In this document: piece after piece, positions 1-8,390 of the stretch
Layout of the letters: every line of letters starts with the position of its first letter
How positions within the stretch are numbered: position 1 is the first letter of the stretch
Assembly: GCA_002304345.1 (NCBI GenBank)
Contig: NEUU01000024.1
Coordinates: 1 to 53,265, forward strand
From: Verrucomicrobia bacterium Tous-C9LFEB
GTDB lineage: Bacteria; Verrucomicrobiota; Verrucomicrobiia; Methylacidiphilales; UBA1321
Direction of reading: 5' to 3'
Length of the DNA stretch: 53,265 nt
Made by a program: the position numbers and the translations under genes
Notes under the pieces: model-generated
What the model saw: only the letters and a program-made list of their open reading frames with translations
The model's database searches: none
What the model was told of the DNA's origin: nothing

Positions 1-1
1 T

Positions 2-53
2 GCGCGCCCCCCCTCTATCAAGAGGGGGGGGCGCGCAGCGCCGGGGTGTGTGG
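2..53. repeat. GC-rich hairpin, left copy of the end repeat
   Basis: Bases 2-36 fold into a near-perfect hairpin: a C-rich left arm ending CCCTCT, loop ATCA, then AGAGGG and a G-rich right arm, with one bulged G. Bases 13-53 also match, in inverted orientation, bases 53166-53206 at the other end of the window. The two 41-base copies have about six differences, all in the middle. The region is noncoding and lies just downstream of the metG stop codon. Confidence 0.8.
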
Positions 54-91
54 GTTTCAATTCATCATCTGTATTAATCTGCGGACTTCCC

Positions 92-1621
92 CTATGCCTT
101 GGGCTCCTCGAAGCGTGGGAAGAGCGGTTCGGGTTTGTTCACCGTATGACCGGTCAGGCTCGTGCCGAATGCGGCCTCGCTGAGTTGTACTTGCGGCGTG
201 GTCAATCCGAGTTGCGCCTGAATCTTCTCCGCCGTCACGGGCATGATCGCGCCGATCAGCACGCTCAAGCGGCGCACGCTCTCCGCGAGGTGGGCAAGGA
301 CCAAATCCAGGCGTCCGCTCTGCGCGGGATCTTTCGCCAGCTTCCACGGCGCGGTTTCTTCGACGTACTGGTTCGCGCGCGTCACGAGCTTCCAAATGGC
401 CTGCAACGCGAGATGCGTCTGCACACCATCCATCGCGGCGCGGTATTCGGCGATCACCGCGTCGCTGCGGAGATCGGCTTCCTGCTCGGTCACCGTGGCG
501 GCGTCATACGCGGGCACCACACCGTTGCGGTAGCGGCCGATCATGGCGAGCGAGCGATTCACGAGATTGCCCAGATCGTTGCCCAGATCGCTCTGGTAAC
601 GCTGCTGCACCTTTTCGTCCCAGAAATCGGCGTCCTGACCGACAACCATTTCGCGCAGGAGGAAATAGCGCAAGGCATCGCAGCCGAACTTCTCAATGTA
701 GGGAACGGGGTCGACGATGTTGCCAACGGACTTGCTCATCTTCGCGCCACGATTCATCCAGAATCCGTGCACGATGAGTTGCTTCGGCAGTTCTTCGCCG
801 ATGGCGTGCAGCATGATCGGCCAGTAGACCGCGTGCGGCGGGACCATGATGTCCTTGCCGATCACGTGTGCCGTGGCGGGCCAGTATGACTTGCCGCTGG
901 CGTCCTTCGCGAAGGAGTAGTAATTCACGAGGGCGTCATACCAGACGTAGGTCACGTATTCCTCATTGAAGGGCAGGGGAATGCCCCACGCGAGGCGGCT
1001 CTTCGGGCGCGAGATGCAAAGATCGTTCAGCGGCTTCTCGAGCGCCTGCAGTACTTCCTTGCGGCGGAATGCGGGCAGGATGAAATCCTCGTGCGCGGTC
1101 ACATATTCCCGCAGCCAATCCTGATACTTGGACAGCTTGAAGAAGTAATTCTCCTCCTTGAGCGGAACGACTTCGCCATAGATCTCGGGCCATTCGCCAT
1201 TGACCATGTCCTTCTCGGTCACGAATTGCTCGGCGCGCGTGCTGTAAAAACCCTCGTAGGTTTTGAAATAGATATCGCCCTGATCGAACGTGCGCTGCAG
1301 GAAATCCCGCACCACATTCTTGTGCGCCGATTCTGTCGTACGACCGAATTGGTCGTAACTGATGTGCAAGCTGTCCGCGAGCGCGCGGAAATGGCTGCTC
1401 ATCGTGTCGCAGAATTCCTGCGGCGGGATATTTTGCTTTTGCGCGGACTGCTGGACCTTCTGCCCATGCTCGTCCACGCCGGTGAGAAAGCGGACATCGT
1501 CACCAATGCTGCGGTGGTAACGGCACACGGCATCGGACAAAATCTTTTCATAGGCATGCCCGAGGTGCGGGTTGCCATTGACGTAATCAATTGCGGTAGT
1601 CAGGAAAAAACGATCAGCCAT
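92..1621 (-). CDS. metG: Methionyl-tRNA synthetase
   Basis: Charges tRNA-Met with methionine in the cytoplasm. The 509-residue protein begins with a class I catalytic domain. The HIGH-type signature NPHLGHAYE is near residue 17 and KMSKS (GAKMSKSVGN) is near residue 295. An anticodon-binding helical domain fills the last 150 residues. The segment after FYSTRAEQF lacks the four-Cys zinc knuckle of the E. coli type, so it belongs to the zinc-free class. There is no C-terminal EMAP-like tRNA-binding domain. The gene diverges from dnaB across a 200-bp region with DnaA-box-like sites. Family and start are both clear. Confidence 0.97.
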   Translation of the reverse strand: MADRFFLTTAIDYVNGNPHLGHAYEKILSDAVCRYHRSIGDDVRFLTGVDEHGQKVQQSAQKQNIPPQEFCDTMSSHFRALADSLHISYDQFGRTTESAHKNVVRDFLQRTFDQGDIYFKTYEGFYSTRAEQFVTEKDMVNGEWPEIYGEVVPLKEENYFFKLSKYQDWLREYVTAHEDFILPAFRRKEVLQALEKPLNDLCISRPKSRLAWGIPLPFNEEYVTYVWYDALVNYYSFAKDASGKSYWPATAHVIGKDIMVPPHAVYWPIMLHAIGEELPKQLIVHGFWMNRGAKMSKSVGNIVDPVPYIEKFGCDALRYFLLREMVVGQDADFWDEKVQQRYQSDLGNDLGNLVNRSLAMIGRYRNGVVPAYDAATVTEQEADLRSDAVIAEYRAAMDGVQTHLALQAIWKLVTRANQYVEETAPWKLAKDPAQSGRLDLVLAHLAESVRRLSVLIGAIMPVTAEKIQAQLGLTTPQVQLSEAAFGTSLTGHTVNKPEPLFPRFEEPKA

Positions 1622-1650
1622 TTGAAATTAATAGCAGGTCCCCCCGGAGA

Positions 1651-1695
1651 TAATCCACCTCTATTTGAACACAGGTTGTTCCCAAGTTATTCACA
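1651..1695. promoter_or_regulatory. Candidate DnaA boxes between metG and dnaB
   Basis: TTATTCACA at 1687-1695 matches the DnaA-box consensus TTATNCACA exactly. TTGAACACA (1665-1673) and TAATCCACC (1651-1659) each match at seven of nine positions in the same orientation, spaced 14 and 22 bp apart. They sit in the shared upstream region of metG and dnaB. They could let DnaA tune dnaB expression, but one perfect 9-mer can occur by chance. Confidence 0.4.
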
Positions 1696-1828
1696 GGCAC
1701 CGAAAATGCGTAATTTTGACCGGCTGAACTCATTGCGTGTAACACGCCGCGGATCATGCAGGTCGGTTCGCTACTTTTTTTGATCGAGGAGTTGCACCGT
1801 CCCTATTTCCGCCTATTTGATTAGGGCA

Positions 1829-3277
1829 ATGATTGCCCCCGCTGCTGCCCGGAAACGCCGTAACGCCAATGCCACTCCCACCGATGTCGAAGCGTTGCAA
1901 GCCCCCATGTACAGCGCGGAGGCAGAGAAAGCCGTGCTCGGTTCCATGCTGGCGCGACCTGACGTCGTCGTTGATGAAGTGACGGAAGTGCTCAAGCGCG
2001 ACGACTTCTTCGTGCCAGCGCATCAGGAAGTGTTCGAGGCGATTCAGGCGTTGCACAACAACGGCAAGGCGATCGACATCACCACGCTGCACCAGTATCT
2101 GGCCGATCGCAAGCTGGCCGAGGTCGTCGGCAGCCCCGGCATTCTCGCGGAACTCGCCGCCGGTCTTGCCACTCACCTGAACGTCGGCAGCTACATTGCC
2201 ATCGTCAAGGACAAGAGCCTCCTTCGTCATCTGCAGCACGCGTGCGCGAACATCAGCCAACTCGTGGTGGATAATCAGGATTCCGTCACCAGCGTTCTGG
2301 ACAACGCCGAGCGCGAGATTTTCCAAGTCACGAATCGCGGTCTCACCAATTCCACGGTCACGGCCAAGACGGAAATCGAGAAGGCGATTCAGCTCATCGA
2401 AAACTATCAGCGCAACAAGGGGCATCTCTTTGGTATCCCGACCGGTTTCCATCGCCTGAACGAACTCACCACCGGCTGGCATGGCGGTGAAATGATTGTA
2501 CTCGCCGCCCGTCCCGGTATCGGCAAAACCGCGCTGGCGCTCACCTTTGCGCGTCACGCCATGGACGCCCGCTACGACGAGAAGCTCGATAACTGGGTGA
2601 AGCCCGGTCACGCCGTCGGCCTCTTCAGCTTGGAAATGACCAACCAGCAGCTCATGCTGCGTATGCTTGCTTCCTACGCCAGCGAGAGTCTGCAGCGCAT
2701 CCGCCAGGGTGATCTCGATGATCAGGCGATGCAGAAATTGCGCATGATCGGCGAGGACATGAAGCAGTTCCCGCTCGTGCTCGACGACACCAGCTTTTTG
2801 AGCATCAACCAGCTTCGCGGTAAGGCCCGCCGCATGAAGCAGCAGCACAAGATCGATATGTTGATTATCGATTACCTCCAGCTCCTCCGCTCCGAATCCG
2901 AGCAGGCCAAGGACAACCGTCAAAATGAAGTCGCTGAAATCTCCCGTGGCATCAAAGGTCTCGCGAAGGAACTCGATATCCCGATCATTGTCCTGGCCCA
3001 GCTCAATCGTAAAAGTGAGGAAGGCAAAACCGAACCGGCGCTCCACAACTTACGTGAATCCGGCGCCATTGAGCAGGACGCCGACATGGTGCTCCTCCTC
3101 CATCGCGAAGACGGCGCCGATTCTGAAGAGGGCGGCGGCGGTGAGGCGCTTCCGATGGGGGTGAAGAAGTACAAGATCATCATCGCCAAACAGCGTAACG
3201 GTCCGACCGACAGTCTGGAAGTTCACTTCCACTCGCAGTACACTCGCTTCGAAGATCCGGTCCGCCACGAGGCTTAA
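1829..3277 (+). CDS. dnaB: Replicative DNA helicase DnaB
   Basis: Hexameric 5'-3' helicase that unwinds DNA at the replication fork. The 482-residue protein has the N-terminal helical domain (about 25-130; EKAVLGSML is the usual opening) and a linker. A RecA-like ATPase domain follows, with Walker A ARPGIGKTA, Walker B IDMLIIDYLQL and the arginine-finger region near the end. No intein is present. An ATG at 1829 is preferred over the in-frame TTG at 1817. The loop GADSEEGGGGEALP near the C terminus is an acidic, Gly-rich insertion of the kind common in DnaB. Confidence 0.97.
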   Translation: MIAPAAARKRRNANATPTDVEALQAPMYSAEAEKAVLGSMLARPDVVVDEVTEVLKRDDFFVPAHQEVFEAIQALHNNGKAIDITTLHQYLADRKLAEVVGSPGILAELAAGLATHLNVGSYIAIVKDKSLLRHLQHACANISQLVVDNQDSVTSVLDNAEREIFQVTNRGLTNSTVTAKTEIEKAIQLIENYQRNKGHLFGIPTGFHRLNELTTGWHGGEMIVLAARPGIGKTALALTFARHAMDARYDEKLDNWVKPGHAVGLFSLEMTNQQLMLRMLASYASESLQRIRQGDLDDQAMQKLRMIGEDMKQFPLVLDDTSFLSINQLRGKARRMKQQHKIDMLIIDYLQLLRSESEQAKDNRQNEVAEISRGIKGLAKELDIPIIVLAQLNRKSEEGKTEPALHNLRESGAIEQDADMVLLLHREDGADSEEGGGGEALPMGVKKYKIIIAKQRNGPTDSLEVHFHSQYTRFEDPVRHEA

Positions 3278-3383
3278 AGAGCAGAGCGCGGTTCTCTTCG
3301 GCACGTTTGGTCTCGAGTGGAAAATGAGAACAGAGCATTTCTTTTGCTTGGAGTGGGTACGGTTCTCGCTCTAAAGTCGTAAG

Positions 3384-4235
3384 ATGATGAAAGAGTTGGA
3401 GTTGGTATTGGTCTGTGAGAACGCTGCTTCCGAGGCGGGGATTCTGGGCGAAGTGGGGCTCTCGTGGCTGATCCGCTTTCAAAATAAATCACTGTTGTTC
3501 GATACCGGTCAAGGGATGACCTTGGAACATAACTGCGAGAAACTCGGTATCGATCTTTCCACCGTGGAGGCCGTTGTGCTGAGCCATGGTCATTACGATC
3601 ACGTGGGAGGTTTGGGCGATTTCATGAAGCAGAACCGACGCTGCCCGATTTGCGCGCACCCTGCCTCCCTCTCTCCCAAGTACGGGCTTCTTCCTTCCGG
3701 GAATGGAAAGCTTCTGAGTGTGCCCCTGTTGTGTCAAAAGAAGGAGCGTACGAATTGGGAAAAGCGACTGAGGCTCATTGAAGAGCCCACCGAGGTGATC
3801 CCCGGCATTTTTGTTACCGGTACCATTCCGCGGGTGACGCCATTTGAAGATTGGGATAGTACTCTGTTTGCTGATAAGAAATTGCTGAAGCCCGATCCGT
3901 TTCACGATGACATGGCGCTTTACTTTGAAATCGACAAGGGCATCTGTGTCATCCTCGGTTGTGCTCATGCCGGGGTGATCAACACGCTGCACTATATCGA
4001 AACGCTGACCTCCAAGCCGATTGTGCGCGTTTATGGCGGCATGCATCTGGTGAATGCCCGCCCCGAACGAGTCACCAAGACCATTCGCGAATTGCGTCGC
4101 ATGGGATCTCCGGTGCTTTACCCGAACCATTGTACGGGGATGGCATCCACCCATCATTTATACCAAGCGTTTCCGGGCAATGTGCACGCCGCTTCCGCTG
4201 GCATGCGCTGGACCTTCCGCCGCAAGGCGATTTAA
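3384..4235 (+). CDS. MBL-fold metallo-hydrolase, DHPS-like
   Basis: A 283-residue cytoplasmic metallo-beta-lactamase-fold protein. The metal motif HxHxDH is present as SHGHYDHVGG (about residue 69). Further ligands are likely in GCAHAGV (about 192) and near the C-terminal YPNHCTG. This layout, with the GCAHAG block, is that of proteins annotated as 7,8-dihydropterin-6-methyl-aminobenzene-phosphate synthase-like hydrolases, whose bacterial substrate is generally unknown. It follows dnaB by about 100 bp in the same direction. A hairpin at 4268-4292 follows the gene. Confidence 0.85.
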   Translation: MMKELELVLVCENAASEAGILGEVGLSWLIRFQNKSLLFDTGQGMTLEHNCEKLGIDLSTVEAVVLSHGHYDHVGGLGDFMKQNRRCPICAHPASLSPKYGLLPSGNGKLLSVPLLCQKKERTNWEKRLRLIEEPTEVIPGIFVTGTIPRVTPFEDWDSTLFADKKLLKPDPFHDDMALYFEIDKGICVILGCAHAGVINTLHYIETLTSKPIVRVYGGMHLVNARPERVTKTIRELRRMGSPVLYPNHCTGMASTHHLYQAFPGNVHAASAGMRWTFRRKAI

Positions 4236-4267
4236 AGGGATTCCCCCTCTTATTCAAAAGTTACTCA

Positions 4268-4292
4268 CCGATCCGCCTCTCTTGTGGATCGG
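4268..4292 (+). terminator. Hairpin after the MBL-fold gene
   Basis: CCGATCCGC (4268-4276) pairs with GTGGATCGG (4284-4292) around a 7-nt loop, with one G-U pair. No T tract follows, so it is a weak or factor-dependent terminator or an mRNA-end stabiliser. Confidence 0.4.
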
Positions 4293-4393
4293 ATTGAGTC
4301 GCATGTGGCTACAGTAGCTTGCACGGATAATTGATTAGGGGGTTAAAGAATTCGGCTGTTATTCTTATCTATAAGAAAAACCTATTAAAAAAG

Positions 4394-4422
4394 TTGACCC
4401 AAATTATGTACTGCTGTTATCT
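4394..4422 (+). promoter_or_regulatory. Sigma70-type promoter of the GntR gene
   Basis: TTGACC (4394-4399), 17-bp spacer, TTATCT (4417-4422), in a distinctly AT-rich stretch. The start codon at 4443 is only 20 bp after the -10 box, so the transcript would have a very short leader. That fits the lack of a Shine-Dalgarno sequence. Confidence 0.5.
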
Positions 4423-4442
4423 ATTGATAGCTCTTTCATCTT

Positions 4443-5483
4443 GTGAAAATATCCGCACCTGCTTCCAAAACAACAGCACGCCAAAACCTTGTCACGGTTC
4501 TCGCACAGGAAATTCTTTCTGGTACATATGATCCCAAGTTTCCAATCCCGAGTGAGCATCAACTCTGCCGCCGTTTTGGAGTCAGTCGCGTTACAGTCCG
4601 GTTAGCCTTAAGTGATCTCCAAAATCGTGGATTGATTTACCGGCATCACGGCAAAGGCACGTTCATTCACGGCACCACGAAATTGGGTGGAAAGCCGCTT
4701 GCCATCTTGATGCGCTCTCCCGAGCAGGGAGCTTGTCCATCCCTCTCGCTTTTCTTGCGTGGGCTTCAGTTATATCTGAGCGAAGCGGAAACCTATTCGG
4801 TCAGCGTCGGCCTTTCTCCTGCTCTCTGGTCTCCGAGCATGGCGAGCTCTTTGGGTGGAGTGCTGGTGATTCCCGATGGCGTGACTGCCACGGATCTGGA
4901 CAATCTTCGCAAGCGGAATTTGCCGTATCTTATTTATGGTGGTGCGGATCTACCGGGACCCAGTGTCCGCATTGGAGCGGAAGCGGCGGTTTATGAAGCC
5001 GTCTTGACGCTGGCCAGTCGTGGTCGCCAGCGGTTTGGTTTTATCCGGAGCAAAGCGTCTCACCACGAAAGTCTTAAGGAGCAAGGAATTGTCAAAGCTT
5101 TGACTCAAGCCGGTTTGGGTTCCGCAGCCTTGACGGAAATTGTTTGCGCGCCGACCTGTCTGGAAATCAGTCGAGCGGCGGAACGGATGTTGGATCAGAC
5201 ACCGCCGCCGGATGTGGTTTTGACTTCAGAACCGGTCCATACGTTGGCGATTCTCAATGCCGCCCGGGAACGGAAGCTGGTGATCGGTCAGGACATTCAC
5301 GTGATTCACTTTGGCGATCAGGCCCCGGACCAAACGATGCATCCCGAAGTGACGATTATTCAGTTGAGCCTCATCGAGGGCGGGAAAAAGGCCGCGGAAG
5401 CCTTATGCCGCACCAGCTTGCTGGCGCAGCCCCTGGAGTCGATCAGCCTGCCTTACCAGATTCATTGGGCAACCGGAGCCTGA
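4443..5483 (+). CDS. GntR-family regulator with LacI-type sensor domain
   Basis: A 346-residue DNA-binding regulator. Residues about 15-80 form a GntR winged helix (PSEHQLCRRFGVSRVTVRLALSDL, then HHGKGTFI, is the recognition helix and wing). Residues about 88-346 form a periplasmic-binding-protein-like fold as in LacI (VLVIPDGV, RQRFGFIRS). It probably represses or activates in response to a small sugar-like ligand. The GTG start at 4443 fits the domain and the short leader. The neighbours (an MBL hydrolase upstream, convergent speA) do not reveal its target. It shares its architecture with the regulators at 46.3 and 50.0 kb but is less similar to either than those two are to each other. Confidence 0.85.
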   Translation: MKISAPASKTTARQNLVTVLAQEILSGTYDPKFPIPSEHQLCRRFGVSRVTVRLALSDLQNRGLIYRHHGKGTFIHGTTKLGGKPLAILMRSPEQGACPSLSLFLRGLQLYLSEAETYSVSVGLSPALWSPSMASSLGGVLVIPDGVTATDLDNLRKRNLPYLIYGGADLPGPSVRIGAEAAVYEAVLTLASRGRQRFGFIRSKASHHESLKEQGIVKALTQAGLGSAALTEIVCAPTCLEISRAAERMLDQTPPPDVVLTSEPVHTLAILNAARERKLVIGQDIHVIHFGDQAPDQTMHPEVTIIQLSLIEGGKKAAEALCRTSLLAQPLESISLPYQIHWATGA

Positions 5484-5492
5484 CTCCGGTTG
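5470..5492. terminator. Bidirectional terminator between GntR gene and speA
   Basis: CAACCGGAG (5470-5478) and CTCCGGTTG (5484-5492) form a perfect 9-bp stem with a 5-nt loop. The GntR stop codon lies inside it. A second small stem (CAGCC/GGCTG, about 5506-5520) abuts the speA stop codon on the other strand. The placement between convergent genes supports termination in both directions. Confidence 0.6.
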
Positions 5493-5520
5493 GGCTTCGG
5501 CAGAGTCAGCCTCAGGCTGG

Positions 5521-7437
5521 CTAGAACTGCAGGTAAGTCGACGCCTTGAGGCCCTGTTCGTACGATTCCAGCAGGCGCATGCCTTCGTTGGGCTTGAGCA
5601 CGTCGGCCTTGATGGCGGCATCAATCTGGCTCTTCAGCGCGCGCTCGATGGTGGCCGTGTCATACTGCACATCCGCGAGCACCTGTCCGATCGTATTGCC
5701 GGGAATTGTTTCCTCGATGTAAAAGCCGCTCTCTTCGTCCGGGTCGAGGAAGATGTGGGCTTCGTTCACGCGGCCAAAGAGATTGTGCAGGTCGCCCATG
5801 ATGTCCTGGTACGCCCCCATCAGAAAGATGCCGAGATAGTACGGATTGCCGTTGAGCGTATGGAGCGGAAGCGTTTCCGACATGACGCCTTCATTGTCGA
5901 TGAACTTCGAAATCTTGCCGTCGGAGTCGCACGTGATGTCCACCAGCGTCGCGTGATGCTGCGGCCGTTCATCGAGGCGGTGGATCGGCGCGATGGGGAA
6001 GAGCTGGCCGAGCGCCCAGTGGTCGAGCATGGATTGAAAGACGCTGAAGTTGCAGAGGAACTGATCGCCGAGGGAGGGCAGGAGGTTGCGGACTTCCACC
6101 GGCATCGACTTGGGGTTCGGGTAGGAGTGGATGACTTCCTCGACAATTTCCCAGAAGAGCACTTCGACCTGGGCCTTGGTGGTCAAGTCGAGCAAGCCGA
6201 GGTCGAACCGCGACTGGGTGTCTTCTTTGATCTGGACCGCGTCGTGGAATTGCTCGCGGCGATTCTTCTTGTTCAGGTTTTGTTTGATCTCGAGGAGGTC
6301 GGAGACGAGCTTGTGCGTGGGAGTGATATCGCTGCTCTCCTTGGCCACTTTCGTTTTCTCGATCACGCCGAGCACGTCGACGATGAGCACGGAATGATGC
6401 GCCACGATGGCGCGACCGCTTTCGCTGACGATATTCGGATGCGGGACCTTTTCGTCATTGAGAATTTCCAGAATGTTGTAGACCACGTCGCGGGTGTATT
6501 CCGTGAGGGTGTAATTCATGCTGCTGTCGAGCGAAGTGCGGCTGCCGTCGTAGTCGACGCCCAAGCCGCCGCCCACGTCGATATAGCCGAGCGGAAAACC
6601 GAGCTGCCAGATCTTGGCATAGAAACGGGCGGCTTCGCGCACGGCGCGTTTCACAGTTTGAATGTCGGGAATTTGCGAGCCGATGTGGAAATGGAGCAGC
6701 TTGAAACGGTCCGTGAGATTGTGCTGCTTGAGCAGTTCCGTCGCCTGAAGCAGGTCGCTGGTGGAGAGACCGAATTTGGCGTTCTCGCCGCCGGAGGTGG
6801 CCCACTTGCCCGCGCCCTTGCTTTGCAGGCGGACACGAATGCCGATGTAGGGTTTGATGCCGACCGATTCGGAGACTTCGATAATGGCGCGGAGTTCCTC
6901 GAGTTTTTCCACCACCATCACGACCGTCTTGCCGATTTTGCAACCGAGCAATGCCATCTGGATGAAGAGGGGATCTTTGTACCCGTTGCAAATGACGAGG
7001 CTCTCATTGTCCTGATGCATGGCCAGCGCGGCGAAGAGCTCGGGCTTGCTGCCGACCTCGATGCCGTAATGATACGGCGCGCCCGCATCGACGATTTCCT
7101 CAACCACCTCGCGCAGTTGGTTCACCTTGATCGGGAACACGCCGCGGTATTGGCCTTGGTAGCCGGATTCCTTAATCGCGGCGCGGAACTCTTCGTTGAG
7201 CGTCTGCACGCGATGGCGCAGCAGATCCTGAAAGCGGAGCAGAAGGGGAAAGGTGAGGCCGCGATCGCGGGCTTCCTGCACGACTTTGGTGATGTCGAGT
7301 TCGGCCCCTTGCTCTTGCAACGGACGCACGGAAACATTGCCAGCGGCGTTCACGCCGAAGTAGCCGACTCCCCAACGCTCGATATTGTAGGTTTCCGCCG
7401 CTTGCGCGATATCCCAGGGAGTCTCTTTGTCTGCCAT
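5521..7437 (-). CDS. speA: Biosynthetic arginine decarboxylase
   Basis: Converts arginine to agmatine, the first step of putrescine synthesis, in the cytoplasm with PLP. The 638-residue length fits the SpeA (alanine-racemase-fold) family. It opens with ADKETPWDIAQAAETYNIERWGVGYFGVN. The PLP-lysine segment YRGVFPIKVNQ is near residue 100. The Gly-rich phosphate loop is YIDVGGGLGVDYDGS. The active-site Cys-type C-terminal barrel is less conserved. The start is placed at the ATG at 7437; an in-frame TTG at 7464 adds nine unlikely residues. It diverges from the DUF151 gene. Confidence 0.96.
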   Translation of the reverse strand: MADKETPWDIAQAAETYNIERWGVGYFGVNAAGNVSVRPLQEQGAELDITKVVQEARDRGLTFPLLLRFQDLLRHRVQTLNEEFRAAIKESGYQGQYRGVFPIKVNQLREVVEEIVDAGAPYHYGIEVGSKPELFAALAMHQDNESLVICNGYKDPLFIQMALLGCKIGKTVVMVVEKLEELRAIIEVSESVGIKPYIGIRVRLQSKGAGKWATSGGENAKFGLSTSDLLQATELLKQHNLTDRFKLLHFHIGSQIPDIQTVKRAVREAARFYAKIWQLGFPLGYIDVGGGLGVDYDGSRTSLDSSMNYTLTEYTRDVVYNILEILNDEKVPHPNIVSESGRAIVAHHSVLIVDVLGVIEKTKVAKESSDITPTHKLVSDLLEIKQNLNKKNRREQFHDAVQIKEDTQSRFDLGLLDLTTKAQVEVLFWEIVEEVIHSYPNPKSMPVEVRNLLPSLGDQFLCNFSVFQSMLDHWALGQLFPIAPIHRLDERPQHHATLVDITCDSDGKISKFIDNEGVMSETLPLHTLNGNPYYLGIFLMGAYQDIMGDLHNLFGRVNEAHIFLDPDEESGFYIEETIPGNTIGQVLADVQYDTATIERALKSQIDAAIKADVLKPNEGMRLLESYEQGLKASTYLQF

Positions 7438-7564
7438 TGGGGACTTATAAACTCTGCCGCCCAATTTGCAATGGGGTTTATGAAAAATTACGAAGACTTT
7501 TTCCGATGGGACGGGAAAGCCAACTCCTCCTTGTTTTCTCCGGGGCGGATGATACGTTTAAAGT

Positions 7565-8056
7565 GTGAATTCTGAAGTCGTACGCATCGATGTGCTCGAC
7601 GTATTTCCAACCGAGCAGCAGACCCTTGCGATTTTTGTTGGTAATGACGAGAAGTGCTTTGTCATCCACGTGGAACCGTCCGTCGGGCGGGCCATTGCCA
7701 TGTCGCTACGCGAGCAAAAAAGCGAGCGACCGCTGACCCACGAGTTGATGGGCTATATCTTTCAGGCGTTCAGCATCAAGGTGGAGCGGGTCATCATCAA
7801 TGCCTTGCGCAGTAACACCTACTTTGCCCGCATCATCCTTCGCGCCGAGAATGAGGTGCACAAGAAGGTGATCGAAATCGACGCGCGTCCCAGCGACTGC
7901 CTGGCCATTGCGTTGCAGGCCAAGGCCGCGATCTACGTCAGTTCCGATGTGTGGGACGAGGTGGAAGACCGCACCGAGGAGCTGGAGAAAATCCGGCAGG
8001 CGATGCGGGAAAAGCAGTCCGGTTCGGACGATCCCGATTTCAACGAAGAAGTCTAG
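7565..8056 (+). CDS. Bifunctional nuclease family protein (DUF151)
   Basis: A 163-residue cytoplasmic protein of the DUF151/bifunctional nuclease family (some members degrade DNA and RNA). The conserved family block includes VGRAIAMSL, RPLTHELMGYIFQAF and IDARPSDCLAIALQ (about residue 110), followed by UVR-like acidic helices (EELEKIRQAMREKQ) at the C terminus. A GTG at 7565 starts the protein; there is no good Shine-Dalgarno sequence. It is transcribed away from speA and followed by a noncoding repeat region. Confidence 0.85.
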   Translation: MNSEVVRIDVLDVFPTEQQTLAIFVGNDEKCFVIHVEPSVGRAIAMSLREQKSERPLTHELMGYIFQAFSIKVERVIINALRSNTYFARIILRAENEVHKKVIEIDARPSDCLAIALQAKAAIYVSSDVWDEVEDRTEELEKIRQAMREKQSGSDDPDFNEEV

Positions 8057-8205
8057 CCGCGCGGCGCGCGAAGAACGGCTCAGCGAGAGGTCTCTCCGCC
8101 TCATTACAGGTTCTTGGGAGAGGTTTGTAACGGGGAGGTGAGTCTCCCGCCGAGCCGCCAAATCTTAAAGCTTATTTCAAGTTGATTGTCGTATCCTAGA
8201 CCATC

Positions 8206-8349
8206 CCAGCCGATCCTTCGACAAGCTCAGGATGACGGGTTGGGGGAGTAAGCTCAAATGATAGCGATGAGTTCTTGTGAGAGTAGAAGCTTCCCCTCAG
8301 ACATTACTTTCATTCCACGTCATCCTGAGCTTGTCGAAGGATCGGCTGG
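8206..8349. repeat. 32-bp perfect inverted repeat around an 80-bp spacer
   Basis: The gap between the DUF151 and M48 genes (8057-8390) holds no gene. Bases 8206-8237 (containing CGATCCTTCGACAAGCTCAG) are the exact reverse complement of 8318-8349. The right arm plus about 30 following bases (to about 8381) recurs with some changes at 12384-12447. The TCCTTCGACAAGCTCAGGAT core is a dispersed repeat, not a gene. A long cruciform or stem-loop between two convergent transcripts is expected. Confidence 0.85.
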
Positions 8350-8390
8350 CTTGCTCCATGAGTCATAGCGTTGCGACAATCTGACACGGC

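Noticed and set aside
4331..4531. A 66-codon open frame upstream of and overlapping the first GntR gene
   Set aside because: It lies over the promoter and the GntR start in another frame and has no recognisable pattern.
5755..7575. A 606-codon open frame antisense to speA
   Set aside because: It mirrors a well-conserved gene. Its residue pattern (rich in Asp, Glu, Val, His, Arg) is the usual antisense shadow in GC-rich DNA.
8206..8349. Ends of an insertion sequence
   Set aside because: The 80-bp spacer has no coding capacity and there is no target-site duplication that I can see.
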